Shown here one piece after another: positions 53,560 through 62,694 of a stretch of 64,000 bases of DNA (position 1 is the first letter of the stretch; the number at the start of each line of letters is the position of its first letter). The translations under genes and the position numbers were made by a program. The notes under the pieces are model-generated. The model was not told the origin of the DNA, searched no databases, and worked only from the letters and a program-made list of their open reading frames with translations. Source of the stretch: Nonomuraea helvata (lineage in GTDB: Bacteria > Actinomycetota > Actinomycetes > Streptosporangiales > Streptosporangiaceae); the NCBI RefSeq assembly GCF_039535785.1, contig NZ_BAAAXV010000001.1, positions 3,286,001 through 3,350,000 of the forward strand, in the 5' to 3' direction.

Positions 53560-54445
53560 TCAGCTCATGGCCTGCCGGAAGTACTCCTCGGCGCTGGTCG
53601 GCTTGATGCCGGGGTAGCGGTGGTTCTCGAGCGGGTCGAGCTTCCCCTTCCCACTGACCATGGCCCAGTTGTACTGCAGCAGGAGGTACTCGAACGTGTC
53701 GGTGGCCACCGCCTTACGGCGTTCGATCTCGGCGCGGAGGTCGTCGGTGCTGCCGAGCCGCCGTGCCTCGAGCCGTCGCCCCGAGCCGCGCTCCATGGCC
53801 TGGTGCAGTTCCTTCAGCGTCAGCACATCCCCGGCCACTCGCACGGTGCGTCCGGCGGTCGAGGGGTCGAGGGCTACTTCGGCGGTCCACTCGGCGGTGT
53901 CGGAATAGGTGGAGAAGTCGACGGGTTGATCGCCGTCACCCCAATAGCTGAAGGTGCCGGACTCCCAGTCGACCCAGTTGTACCAGGGCTCGTTCAGGAC
54001 CTCGAGGAAGGCGCCGATGAGGACTGAGGTGGGTGCCACGGTGCTGGACCGGTAGGCCTCGGCGGCCTTCTTGCGGAGGTCGGCGAAGTCGTTGTCACCG
54101 TAGTCGAGTCGGTCTATACCGAGGGAGAAATCTGAGGGGATCCAGCGCGGAACCCCGGCCTTCTCGGCGGCACGCAGCAGGTTGACCTGGCCGTCGATGA
54201 TGACCTCCGCACCCCCCTGGACGGCGGAGACAACGACGTCCACTCCCTGCAGCGCGGGTGAGGCGGTCGGCGGGATCGCGGATGTCTCCTTCTACGACCT
54301 CGATGGCCGGGTCGTCGAATGCCTGCAGGCCCTTGGCGTTGCCGGGCCTGACGAGGGCGCGGACCTGCACGTCCCGCCGTCGCAGACTGTCGATGATCAG
54401 ACGGCCCAGGCGACCGGTGGCGCCGGCCACGAACACAGTAGACAT
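53560..54445 (-). pseudogene. NmrA/isoflavone-reductase-like NAD(P)-binding protein, frameshifted
   Basis: MSTVFVAGATGRLGRLIIDS and VVEGDIRDPADRLTRA are in one frame; near 54255 a one-base shift moves to DVVVSAVQGGAEVIIDGQVN, WIPSDFSLGIDRLDYGDND and a normal end (YPGIKPTSAEEYFRQAMS). Together about 295 residues, normal for the family. ATG 54445 follows AGGGAG. A single indel in an otherwise intact gene, so either a recent mutation or a sequencing error. Confidence 0.85.
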
Positions 54446-54521
54446 GGATGCTCCCTGTAAGGGTGAGATGGAACGGGACCCGCTGAATGCGGCAGCCCCC
54501 GGCTGAACACCGGACAGCGAT

Positions 54522-55220
54522 TCATGTGCGGCTAGGAGAACTGGCTCGCAGGACTGGTTGGACGAGCCTCTGCCTGCTGGATGCGCTCGAAGAGAGGCCA
54601 AGCGGCTTTGCCCGGGGCCGGCCATTCGCTGGTTCGCCGTCCTGTGCTGCTTCAGGGCCCGTCGCGCGAGCTCTGAGAAGATCTGCGACGTCAGTGAGTC
54701 CGACCTCGATGCGTCCATAGATGCGGGGGTTGAGCAGTGTCGTACCGTCGAAGTCTCCGGCGGAGGCGAAGAACGCGACCGGGATCGTCAACGCCTGGAA
54801 GAAGGCGAACAGTGGCCGCAAGGCGTGTTCCAGGACAAGCGCATGGTGGTCGCCTCCGCCCGTCGCGGCAAGGAGGACGGGCTTGTTCGCGAGCGCATAC
54901 TGGTCGACAAGGTCGAAGAAGTGCTTGAACATGCCCGGGTACGTACCGCGGAACACAGGTGCGGCGGCGATGAGAAGATCGGCATCCTCGGCGAGCCGGA
55001 GCGAGTCTTCGACCTCGGGCGTGACGTCATCGCGCTCGATCGCTCCGGTGAACCCCGCGCCCAAGCGGTACACGTCAACCCGGGACACCTCGATGGGGAG
55101 CATGTCCTTCAGAGTGTCGAGGACAACGTCGACGAGTCCCATCGTCTTGGACGGCTGACTGGGGCTGCCGTTGACGACGACGACGCGCAGGACCGGACCG
55201 GTGTCCGCTACGGCGGTCAT
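54522..55220 (-). CDS. NADPH-dependent FMN reductase
   Basis: 232 aa. VVVVNGSPSQPSKTMGLVDVVL is the flavodoxin-like phosphate loop, APVFRGTYPGMFKHFFDLVD and LLAATGGGDHHALVLEHALRP are the conserved FMN-reductase parts. It overlaps the LLM monooxygenase by four bases, forming a two-component system in which it supplies reduced FMN. The C-terminal 50 residues (after RIEVGLTDVADLL) look like non-homologous read-through. Confidence 0.88.
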   Translation of the reverse strand: MTAVADTGPVLRVVVVNGSPSQPSKTMGLVDVVLDTLKDMLPIEVSRVDVYRLGAGFTGAIERDDVTPEVEDSLRLAEDADLLIAAAPVFRGTYPGMFKHFFDLVDQYALANKPVLLAATGGGDHHALVLEHALRPLFAFFQALTIPVAFFASAGDFDGTTLLNPRIYGRIEVGLTDVADLLRARATGPEAAQDGEPANGRPRAKPLGLSSSASSRQRLVQPVLRASSPSRT

Positions 55221-56278
55221 GCCGCGCTCTTCTCTCGCAGTGTGACCTCGTGGCGCACGACGGGTGCCACCTCGGTGCCGAGCAGTTCGATCGCCTCGAG
55301 GTGCTCCTTCTGCGGCATCCCGCCGAAGCCCATCTGGATGATGGCGCGGTTGAGGCCGTACAGCTCGTGGTAGGTGAGCAGTTTGTCGATGAGCTCCTGC
55401 GGGCTGCCGACCAGCAGTCCGGCCGCGGGCGACGACTGCGCGTCGAACGCGGCCCGGGGAAGCCGGAGGCCGACGCCGCGCTGGTGGTTGTTCTCCATCA
55501 TGCCCCTGGCGAAGTAGGGGTACATGGTGTCGCGTGCACCCTGGCTGGTCCGCCCGACGAACCCGTGCGAGTTCACGCTGATCGGCAGCGCGTCCGCGTC
55601 GTGCCCGGCCTTCGCCGCGGCTGCTCGGTAGAGCTGGACCGTCTCCTCGTGGAAGGTCATCGGTCCGAGCAGCAGCGCCAGGGCCAGGGGCAGACCGAGG
55701 TGGCCGGTGCTGATGGCCGACGCGGGCGATCCGCCGACCCCGACCCAGATCGGGATGGTGCCGCCGTCGGCGCGGGGCGCGATGTCGGCGTCGACCAGGG
55801 GGGCGCGGAAGCGCCCCGACCAGGTGAGCGGGTTCTGGTCGCGGATCTTCAGCAGCAGGTCGAGCTTCTCGCGGAACAGGTCCGCGTAGTCCTTCAGCTC
55901 GTGCCCGAACAGGGGGAAGGACTCGGTATAGGAGCCGCGGCCGGCGATGATCTCGGCGCGGCCGGCGGACAGCAGGTCGATCGTGGCGAACTGCTCCCAC
56001 ACGCGTACCGGGTCCTCCGAGCCGAGCACCGTGACCGAACTCGTCAGCTTGATGCGCTCGGTCTTCTCCGCGGCGGCGGCCAACAGGATGGCCGGCGCTG
56101 ATCCGACGAAGTCGCTGCGGTGGTGCTCGCCCACGCCGAAGACGTCCAAGCCCACCTGGTCGGCGACCTGCGCCTGCTCGATCGTCTCGCGGACGCGCTG
56201 CCGCGGGGACGGCAGGGCCCCGGTGGACGGGTCCTCCGTGAGCTCCCCGAACGTCATGATGCCGATCTCGAATGGCAT
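55217..56278 (-). CDS. LLM-class flavin-dependent oxidoreductase
   Basis: A 353-aa luciferase-like monooxygenase. Recognisable parts: FGVGEHHRSDFVGSAPAILL, KLTSSVTVLGSEDPVRVWEQF, EIIAGRGSYTESFPLFG and IPIWVGVGGSPASA. Uses FMNH2 and O2 for oxygenation, with reduced flavin from the coupled FMN reductase. An alkanal, organosulfur or xenobiotic substrate is possible; not specified by sequence. First gene of a two-gene operon. Confidence 0.92.
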   Translation of the reverse strand: MPFEIGIMTFGELTEDPSTGALPSPRQRVRETIEQAQVADQVGLDVFGVGEHHRSDFVGSAPAILLAAAAEKTERIKLTSSVTVLGSEDPVRVWEQFATIDLLSAGRAEIIAGRGSYTESFPLFGHELKDYADLFREKLDLLLKIRDQNPLTWSGRFRAPLVDADIAPRADGGTIPIWVGVGGSPASAISTGHLGLPLALALLLGPMTFHEETVQLYRAAAAKAGHDADALPISVNSHGFVGRTSQGARDTMYPYFARGMMENNHQRGVGLRLPRAAFDAQSSPAAGLLVGSPQELIDKLLTYHELYGLNRAIIQMGFGGMPQKEHLEAIELLGTEVAPVVRHEVTLREKSAA

Positions 56279-56475
56279 GTCGTTTCCTCTCTCCGGCCGG
56301 AGGCACCGCGCGCCTCCGACCGCCGATCCACACCTCCTTCAATCTGTCTGCGCAAGCAAATATTCCCGGGCGCCGCCTGAGGCCTGTGCCACATACTTTG
56401 CGCAGGACGGGTCGGCCGCATGAGACCTCAAGGACGAGCTCAGATGCGAAATCGGGTCAACTCCAGGAGTCAAAT

Positions 56476-56495
56476 AGTTGCCTGCAAAGGCAACT
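56476..56495. promoter_or_regulatory. Perfect hairpin/palindrome upstream of the LLM operon
   Basis: AGTTGCCT-GCAA-AGGCAACT: 8-bp arms and a GCAA tetraloop, about 200 bases before the LLM start and 250 before the kinase start. The centre lies between divergent genes, so either an operator or a stem-loop in a leader. No run of T follows. Confidence 0.45.
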
Positions 56496-56748
56496 TATGA
56501 GCTCCTTTGCGTGCGAGTAGGTTGGCAACAGTCCTCGCGTATCCCGCGATGCCCGCACGGTACGTGCCTGCCGGGCAGTCGGGCCGTCTGGTGCGACCTG
56601 AGCTGCTCTGCTCACCCTCGCCCCGGGCCGGTGCTGGGCCGCCGGGCCGGTAAGATCGTTTGGGGGTTCGCATCTGCGGCCGGTGGGCAAGCCGTGCGAG
56701 ATAGCCTGGGGCGACGTGAGATCGTCGTGAGGTGGCGGGGGTGAGTCG

Positions 56749-58419
56749 GTGACGGACTCTCGGGTACCGGGTTCAGGCGCCCCGGGACGTATCGGTGAGC
56801 ATCAGGTCGTGCGGCTGCTCGGTGAAGGCGGGCAGGGCGCGGTCTATCTGGCGGAGTCGCCCGCCGGGGGGCCAGTGGCGATCAAGGTGCTGCACGGGCG
56901 GCTCGCCGCCGATCCGGAGGTCCGGCGCCGGTTTCTGCGCGAGGCGAAGGTCGCCGCCAGCGTCGCGCCGTTCTGCACGGCGCGGGTGATCGGCACCGGG
57001 ACGCTGGGTGTGCAGCCGTACATCGTCAGCGAGTACGTTCCCGGCCCGTCGCTGGACGCCCTGGTACGCGGGGATGGGCCGCGCACCGGAGGCGGGCTGG
57101 ACCGACTGGCGATCAGTACGCTGACCGCCCTCGCCTCGATCCACCGCGCCGGCATCGTGCACCGCGATTTCAAGCCGGGCAACGTGATCCTCGGCCCCGA
57201 GGGGCCTGTCGTGATCGACTTCGGCATCGCCCGCACACTCGACGCCGTGACCACCACCAACCAGGTGACCGGCACCCCGGCGTACATGTCGCCGGAACAG
57301 CTCAGCGACCAGCCGCTCACGCCGGCCTCGGACATGTTCTCTTGGGCGAGCACGATGGTGTTCGCGGCGACCGGGCGCATGGCCTTCACCGGCGGCAGCG
57401 TCCCGGCGGTCCTGCATGCCATCCTGCACAATCCGCCCGACCTGTCCGGGGTGCCCGAGCCGCTGCGCGCGATGGTGGCGGCCTGCCTGGCCAAGAACCC
57501 CGCCGACCGGCCGACCACCGAGCAGCTGCTGCGCGACCTCACCTCCGGCGACGGCGCCGTACGCCCCGGCGGCGGGGCCGAACGCATGCTCGCCGACATG
57601 GTGCGGCCCAGCCTGCCGGCGGTGTCCGTCGCGCCCTCGGCCCTGAACGGGACGATGGCGGAACCCAGGCGCTCTCGCGGGCCGCTGCTCGCGGCCGGGG
57701 CCGTGCTGGTGGCGCTGGCCGTCGCCGCGGGCTTACTGCTCGTGCCCTCATGGCCGGCCAGGGACGAGGGCGGCGGTGACAAGGCCGCGGCCACCTCGTC
57801 CGCCGTGGCCCGGCCGGTGCTCGACCTCGCGGCGTACCCGACGGTCGACGTGGCCGACGGCTTCGACGGCGCCGCGCGCTACGACGGCTACCAGATCTAC
57901 AGCGACGAGGTGATGCCGCGGATCAAGGCAGAGGGCGGCAGGCTCACCTGCGAAGCTCAGGTCCCGTTCTACGGCTGGTACGCCCTGCCCGGGGCACCGT
58001 CCTCCGGCGACACGGTCAGCATGATCACCCTGGGCGGTTTCGCGGGCACCGGCAAGCAGGAAGACAGCGTGTTCGTCGGCCGGATCAAGGACAATATCAA
58101 CTACATCGGCGCCTGGTACAACCACACCCGCAAGGAGGTCGGCATCGACATACTGGTCGACGGCAAGTGGCGCCACGCCCCCAACAGCGCCAGCCTGTCA
58201 CTCGCGCCCGGAGACCGCCTCGCCCTGGTGCTGTCGGGCGGCACCACGGTCACCTCGTACGCCGAGACAGGCGGCGCCTGGCGCCGCCTGACCACCGTCA
58301 ACCTCGACCTGAAGGCCACGCCGCAGGAGTGGACGCGGTGGCGCCACGGGTTCGCCCTGCGCGCCACGACCGGCACGGTCACCCTGGACGCCGCCGAGGG
58401 GTACAGCGCCGCCGGCTGA
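56749..58419 (+). CDS. Membrane-bound Ser/Thr protein kinase
   Basis: 556 aa from GTG. Cytoplasmic kinase domain 15-265: LGEGGQGAVYLAE (glycine loop), VAIKVL (Lys), HRDFKPGN near 137 (catalytic loop), VIDFGIART, TPAYMSPEQL. A proline-rich linker, one membrane helix around 312-335 (LLAAGAVLVALAVAAGLLLV), then an extracellular domain of about 200 residues (DGFDGAARYDGYQIY; VGRIKDNINYIGAWYNHTRK) resembling LamG/concanavalin-like sandwich domains. PASTA repeats are absent. Probably senses an outside ligand, possibly a carbohydrate. Confidence 0.92.
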   Translation: MTDSRVPGSGAPGRIGEHQVVRLLGEGGQGAVYLAESPAGGPVAIKVLHGRLAADPEVRRRFLREAKVAASVAPFCTARVIGTGTLGVQPYIVSEYVPGPSLDALVRGDGPRTGGGLDRLAISTLTALASIHRAGIVHRDFKPGNVILGPEGPVVIDFGIARTLDAVTTTNQVTGTPAYMSPEQLSDQPLTPASDMFSWASTMVFAATGRMAFTGGSVPAVLHAILHNPPDLSGVPEPLRAMVAACLAKNPADRPTTEQLLRDLTSGDGAVRPGGGAERMLADMVRPSLPAVSVAPSALNGTMAEPRRSRGPLLAAGAVLVALAVAAGLLLVPSWPARDEGGGDKAAATSSAVARPVLDLAAYPTVDVADGFDGAARYDGYQIYSDEVMPRIKAEGGRLTCEAQVPFYGWYALPGAPSSGDTVSMITLGGFAGTGKQEDSVFVGRIKDNINYIGAWYNHTRKEVGIDILVDGKWRHAPNSASLSLAPGDRLALVLSGGTTVTSYAETGGAWRRLTTVNLDLKATPQEWTRWRHGFALRATTGTVTLDAAEGYSAAG

Positions 58420-58607
58420 TCCTCAGACCTTCACCGTGGCGATCGGCATGTCACCGTGGTGATCGGCATGGAGGAGTCGAGCGCGCGCAGCCGGAAATTG
58501 GCGGCCACTGCGCCTGCCGAATACTCCATCCATGCAGTGGGATTCAAGAACTCGAATCACTACCTCATGTCATAGCTGCTCATCGAGTGCGGCCTCATGT
58601 CGCACCA

Positions 58608-58710
58608 CGTCAGGCAAGTAGACCCCCGCATGCCGAGAATGGTGGGGTCCGGCGCGAAGACATTCGAGCGTGTGGAGAGGCGATCGATCAGCGATGGGCC
58701 GTTGCGATGA
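58608..58710 (+). repeat. Diverged direct repeat, copy 2
   Basis: Pairs with 52835-52935. Both copies are followed downstream by the GTGAGCAGGAAACTGG motif. Possibly remnants of one mobile or duplicated gene whose function is unknown. The surrounding 58420-58970 has no supported gene. Confidence 0.7.
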
Positions 58711-58851
58711 GGCGCTGCAGCGCGGCGTGGGCGGGTCCGCCCCAGGTGGGCTTGCCACCTGGGCGGCCGCGGACGTCGGCTTCGCAGATGAAGAGGCCCC
58801 TGAGAGCGCGGAGCGCTGACAGGGCCGTCCTCATGGCTGGCGGTCAGAAAG

Positions 58852-58875
58852 TGAGCAGGAAACTGGACTGGTCAC
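58852..58875 (+). repeat. Repeated motif, copy 3, upstream of the ricin-lectin gene
   Basis: Identical over the core to 53274-53297, about 95 bases before the gene at 58971, and in its reading frame. It follows a copy of the longer repeat at 58608-58710, as copy 2 follows 52835-52935. Confidence 0.7.
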
Positions 58876-58970
58876 CGGTCACCCATGGGCACAAGCTGCT
58901 GTCTGTGGCACACAGCACGCTTTGCGTGCTTGTCGGAACGCATCATCACCCCCCGGACATGGGAGCCTGC

Positions 58971-59525
58971 GTGAAGCAGACGTTAGAAAAGACCGCCCTC
59001 CGCACAATAGTCGTGATAAGCACGCTGATCGCATCCATCGCCCTCGTCAACGCTCCCGCCAGAGCCGACGTCTACCGCGACTCGATGCTTCGGAACTGGG
59101 AAACAGGGCTGTGCCTGGACAGCAACTTTGACGGACGCGTCTACACTCTGGGCTGCAACAGCGGGAACTATCAGCGGTGGATCATCGAGACCTGGGGCGG
59201 CGGGATCCCGCGCGGTCCCGATGACGGCCCGCTCCCACCCGAGGGGGTGAATGAGGGCCCATGGTTCGCTCTCAGGAACGCGGCCACGGGACGGTGCCTC
59301 GACAGCAATGGCAGGGATGTCTATACGACGCCCTGCCAGACTGGCAATGCGTATCAGGCATGGCTCGTCTGGGACCTCTGGTCTGACAACCTTACCATCC
59401 AGCCCTATACATATGGCTTCGCAGGGCACAACCCACGCGGAAGTCTCGACAGTGACCGTGCCGGCCACGTATATGTGCATGAGGAAAACGACGGCGGCTT
59501 CCAGAACTGGAAGCCGGGCTTCTAG
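58971..59525 (+). CDS. Secreted ricin-type beta-trefoil lectin
   Basis: 184 aa. GTG 58971 follows GGGAG with good spacing. Signal peptide: KTALRTIVVISTLIASIALV with cleavage near ARADV. The mature part has two clear trefoil repeats: NWETGLCLDSNFDGRVYTLG then YQRWI, and LRNAATGRCLDSNGRDVYTT then YQAWLV; a third, weaker one ends DSDRAGHVYVHEENDGGFQN. QxW motifs are present. Predicted extracellular carbohydrate binding. Confidence 0.88.
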   Translation: MKQTLEKTALRTIVVISTLIASIALVNAPARADVYRDSMLRNWETGLCLDSNFDGRVYTLGCNSGNYQRWIIETWGGGIPRGPDDGPLPPEGVNEGPWFALRNAATGRCLDSNGRDVYTTPCQTGNAYQAWLVWDLWSDNLTIQPYTYGFAGHNPRGSLDSDRAGHVYVHEENDGGFQNWKPGF

Positions 59526-59559
59526 TGCCGTATCAGGCCACGTTGGGATACGGATCACT

Positions 59560-60186
59560 GGCGCCCGAAACGGGCCGCTGGGCCACGAGGACGGCGGGAT
59601 TCGGCTCGAACATGGCGGGATAAGTCCGGCACGATAACGCGATCTTCGCTGTTCATAGCCCGGGACCGCGACCCGGAACTTGATCGTGCGGGCCATCACC
59701 GTGCGGTGCTGACCGTCCTCACCCGGATGGAACCCCGCCGGCAGGTAACGCAGGAACTTCAGCTGAGTAAGCGTGTTGACCACCGTCGGCGGCGCCCAAC
59801 CCTGCAGGCTGCACCACGACAGGAACTCCCCGACGGTCCCCATGATCGCGTTCGCGGTGCCCTCGCTGCGATACCGCACCGCGGCGCCCGGCTTGCGTGA
59901 TCGCGACGGCATCGGCTCATCCACCAGCCACCGCATCATCGCCATCAACTGCGGAAGGCTCGGGCCGGCCCAGTCCAGCCCATGACCTCGACAGGTACAA
60001 GGCGATCCGGCCCGCGTACGTCTTCTCGGTGTTGAACGCCCGGCCCGCCCCACGCAACCCCGCCAGATACGCGCACGCCTCGACATGCAACTCGAGATCC
60101 TCATCATCAACCACCACCCACGACACCGACTCGTCGGCGGCCACCGCCCGCTCAGGCCGGAAGAAGCGAGGCAGTGCACCTGACAT
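59560..60186 (-). pseudogene. Tyrosine recombinase (integrase) N-terminal relic
   Basis: ATG 60186 opens MSGALPRFFRPERAV, VVVDDEDLELHVEACAYLAG and TEKTYAGRIALYLS; a one-base shift then leads to HGLDWAGPSLPQLMAMMRWL, TANAIMGTVGEFLSWCSLQG and FLRYLPAGFHP. This is the SAM-like DNA-binding half of an integrase. The catalytic domain with R-H-R-Y is missing. Confidence 0.75.
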
Positions 60187-60284
60187 GGGGTGCCGTTAAC
60201 CAACGTGGCACCAGCCGCCAAATAGGCCCTGAGCTGGATATCAGCTACCCGCTTCCAATTCGGCACGCACTGTTGGCGGTTCGA

Positions 60285-60633
60285 TGCTTGCGCAGGCCGG
60301 CCACAATGAAGATGAGGCCCTGTAGGGAGCGGCCCAGCCGATCCAACGAGGGCACCACGAGGGTGTCGCCGGGCCGTAGGTAGTCCAGCGCCTTCACAGC
60401 TCCTCGCGTTCGGCGTTCTTGCTGGACTTCTTGTCGGCGAAGATGCGGATACAGCCCGCCGTGGTGAGGGCGGCCATCTGGCGGTCCAGGAGTCGGCCGC
60501 GGGTGGAGACGCGGGCGTAGCCGACGAGCGCTCCCGAGGGGCCCGCGGGTTCGGCCGCCAGCGGGTCCTCGCCGAGAGACCCCACCAGCAGCGAACCTTC
60601 GGCAAGCGCGAGGTTCTTGGCCGTAGTGTTCAC
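60285..60633 (-). pseudogene. Serine recombinase (resolvase) N-terminal relic, frameshifted
   Basis: GTG 60633 overlaps the stop of the upstream small gene. ALVGYARVSTRGRLLDRQMA holds the catalytic Ser; a shift near 60395 leads to ALDYLRPGDTLVVPSLDRLG and RSLQGLIFIVAGLRK. After that it ends on unrelated DNA; the DNA-binding domain is missing. Confidence 0.8.
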
Positions 60634-60881
60634 CAGGAGCCACCGCCGGGGGCCAGCATGGTGACGGTCACCGTGAGCGGCTTGTCGGGGGAGGTCTGGC
60701 TGCCGCGACCGAAGGCACCGTGGGTGACCATCCATCGGCCGATACACCCCTGGCAGAACCGGCGCGGTGGGCGGCCTAGCGCCCACGACGGTGGTTCCAG
60801 CGCCTCCTCCACGATCTCGAAGTCGGCGTCCATCTCACGGCACAAGATGCAATCGTTCCGGACGTGGGGGTAGGGCAGCAC
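60630..60881 (-). CDS. Small protein with two Cys pairs
   Basis: 83 aa. NDCILCREMDAD and RFCQGCIGRWMVTHG carry CxxC pairs that could bind zinc. It overlaps the resolvase relic (GTGA), so it probably belonged to the same mobile element. Start GTG 60881 is poorly supported. Not recognised. Confidence 0.45.
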   Translation of the reverse strand: MLPYPHVRNDCILCREMDADFEIVEEALEPPSWALGRPPRRFCQGCIGRWMVTHGAFGRGSQTSPDKPLTVTVTMLAPGGGSW

Positions 60882-61019
60882 AGGCTCGGCGAGGGGGCTC
60901 CATGACCCGGAGCGTGGAGAAAAGGGTGCTGACGTACTTGCTGAACACTCAGATTTCTCAACACGTTTTTCAACAGAACGCGGAGGCAGGTAGGGGCGGT
61001 CCGGGGCCCGTTCGGCTGC

Positions 61020-61049
61020 GGTGTTGAGAATCGATCGATTTTCAACACC
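61020..61049. repeat. 30-bp palindrome beside the resolvase relic
   Basis: GGTGTTGA at 61020 pairs with TCAACACC ending at 61049, and between them lies the perfect palindrome AATCGATCGATT; only one pair (61028/61041) does not match. Related TCAACA units occur just to the left, near 60957-60980. Could be a recombination site or operator, or form a strong cruciform. Confidence 0.75.
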
Positions 61050-61086
61050 CTGATCGGACTTGGGCAGCTACCGTCGGCGGCCGGCA

Positions 61087-61962
61087 TCAACGGCTGCTGT
61101 CACTTTGCCCGGTGATGCGGTCGGAGAGCAGGTCGGTGACCGAGCGCGGGGCGCGGCCGAGGAGTTCGCCAAGAAACGGGTCGACGCCGGCGAAGCGGCC
61201 CTGGCGGGCGGCCTGGAAGAAGGTGAGCAGCATACGCGCCATGGCCTCCGGGGAGCCCGCTGCGATCCGGCCGGCGATCCACTGCTCGTCGTCGACGACG
61301 ACCCGTTCGATGATGCGGCCGGTGAGGGTGGAGGCGATCTGGGCGACGTCGTCGAAAGTGACGGCGTCGGGAGCGGTGACGGTGATCGGGCCGTCGAAAG
61401 AGCGGTCTCCGGCGAGGATGAGCGCGGCGGCTTCGGCGGCGTCGGCGCGGTCGGTCCAGGAGACGGGGCCGTCGGCCGGGGCGGTGATCGCTCCGGTGTG
61501 CTGCCAGGGGCCGAGAAGCCAGTCCAGGCTGTGAGCGTAGAAGCCGTTGCGCAGTGAGGTCCAGGCGATGCCGGTGTCGGCGAGGAGCGCTTCGGTGGCG
61601 GCGTGGTCGCCTGCGGGCGGGAACGGGCTGTCGAGACCGGCGCCCTGGTGGCTGGTGTAGAGGATGCGCTGCGCGCCGGCTGTGACCGCGGCTTCGATGG
61701 CGGTGCGGTGCAGGGCGACGGCGTCGGCAGTGGGGTCGTTGGAGGAGACCAGCAGCACTTGCTCGGCTCCTTCGAACGAGTCGCGCAGGGCGTCGGGGTC
61801 GTCGTAGGAGCCGTGCCGCACGCGTACGCCGCGGTCGGCGAGGTGCTGTGCCTTGGCGACGTCGCGCACGCTGACGCCGATCTGGTCGGCGGGGACAAGC
61901 TTGAGCAGGTGTTCCACGGTGGCGCCGTTGAGGGCGCCGGTCGCGCCGGTGATGACGATCAT
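61087..61962 (-). CDS. NmrA/QorB-like NAD(P)-binding protein
   Basis: A 291-aa Rossmann-fold reductase: VITGATGALNGATVEHLL, VSVRDVAKAQHLADRGVRVR, then SYDDPDALRDSFEGAEQVLL, LLVSSNDPTADAVALH and YTSHQGAG. QorB-type proteins reduce quinones with NADPH. ATG 61962 follows CAGGAGAACTG. It lies directly behind a tetR gene on the same strand and is likely under its control. Confidence 0.92.
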   Translation of the reverse strand: MIVITGATGALNGATVEHLLKLVPADQIGVSVRDVAKAQHLADRGVRVRHGSYDDPDALRDSFEGAEQVLLVSSNDPTADAVALHRTAIEAAVTAGAQRILYTSHQGAGLDSPFPPAGDHAATEALLADTGIAWTSLRNGFYAHSLDWLLGPWQHTGAITAPADGPVSWTDRADAAEAAALILAGDRSFDGPITVTAPDAVTFDDVAQIASTLTGRIIERVVVDDEQWIAGRIAAGSPEAMARMLLTFFQAARQGRFAGVDPFLGELLGRAPRSVTDLLSDRITGQSDSSR

Positions 61963-62043
61963 GATCAGTTCTCCTGTCGGTGGTCTCACGGGATCGCGGC
62001 GGTGACGTGCCAGGGCCACGGGCCCTGGTGTAACAGGTGGCCG

Positions 62044-62643
62044 CTATCGCCTTCGGAGTAGCGGGAGCAGGACGTCGTCGACGAGGTGCTCCAGGAACGG
62101 CCGATCACACGGTCGGCCGGCGAAGATGAGCCGGTGCACGATGACGGCCGGGGCGACCTCGGCGAACAGCGCGGCCGCGCCGGGCACCAACCGCTCACCG
62201 CCTTCGATGGCGCTGCGGAACGGCTCCTCGGTCATCGCCGTCTCATCCCGGCGCAGGATCCGCCGCATCTCTGCGGCGAGGCCGGGGTCGCTGCGCATGC
62301 CGGTGAACAGGGCGCCGAGTAGCCCGATCTCCTGTTCGGCGATCTGATCGGCCAGCCACTGCACGGTCGCCAGCAGTGCCGCACGGAGGTCGCCCGGCGG
62401 GATGGCCGGGGGTGTTCCCGGCGCACGGTGTTCGACCGCTGCGGCCACCAGAGCGGCCTTGCCCGGATAACGCCGGTAGACCGTCGGCTTGCCGACCCCG
62501 GCCCGGGCCGCGACCGCGTCGATCGTCAGCTGGTCGTATCCGACCTCGGTCAGCACCAGCAGCGTCGCCTCAAGGATCGCGATGTCACGTGCGGCGTCCC
62601 GTGGCCTGCCGCGCACCGGCGCGGGCCTGCGCCCATCCAACAC
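62044..62643 (-). CDS. TetR-family transcriptional regulator
   Basis: 199 aa from GTG 62643, with GGAGGAGG just upstream. HTH: EVGYDQLTIDAVAARAGVGKPTVYRRYPGKAAL. C-terminal domain of the TetR_C type (LLGALFTGMRSDPGLAAEMR; FAEVAPAVIVHRLIFAGRP). 81 bases upstream of the NmrA-like gene and divergent to a phosphotransferase relic. The short intergenic region holds AACGTAACGTAA, a possible operator. Confidence 0.92.
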   Translation of the reverse strand: MLDGRRPAPVRGRPRDAARDIAILEATLLVLTEVGYDQLTIDAVAARAGVGKPTVYRRYPGKAALVAAAVEHRAPGTPPAIPPGDLRAALLATVQWLADQIAEQEIGLLGALFTGMRSDPGLAAEMRRILRRDETAMTEEPFRSAIEGGERLVPGAAALFAEVAPAVIVHRLIFAGRPCDRPFLEHLVDDVLLPLLRRR

Positions 62644-62694
62644 CGCCCACCTCCTCCGATTAACGAAACGAAACTGGAACGTAACGTAATTTAG

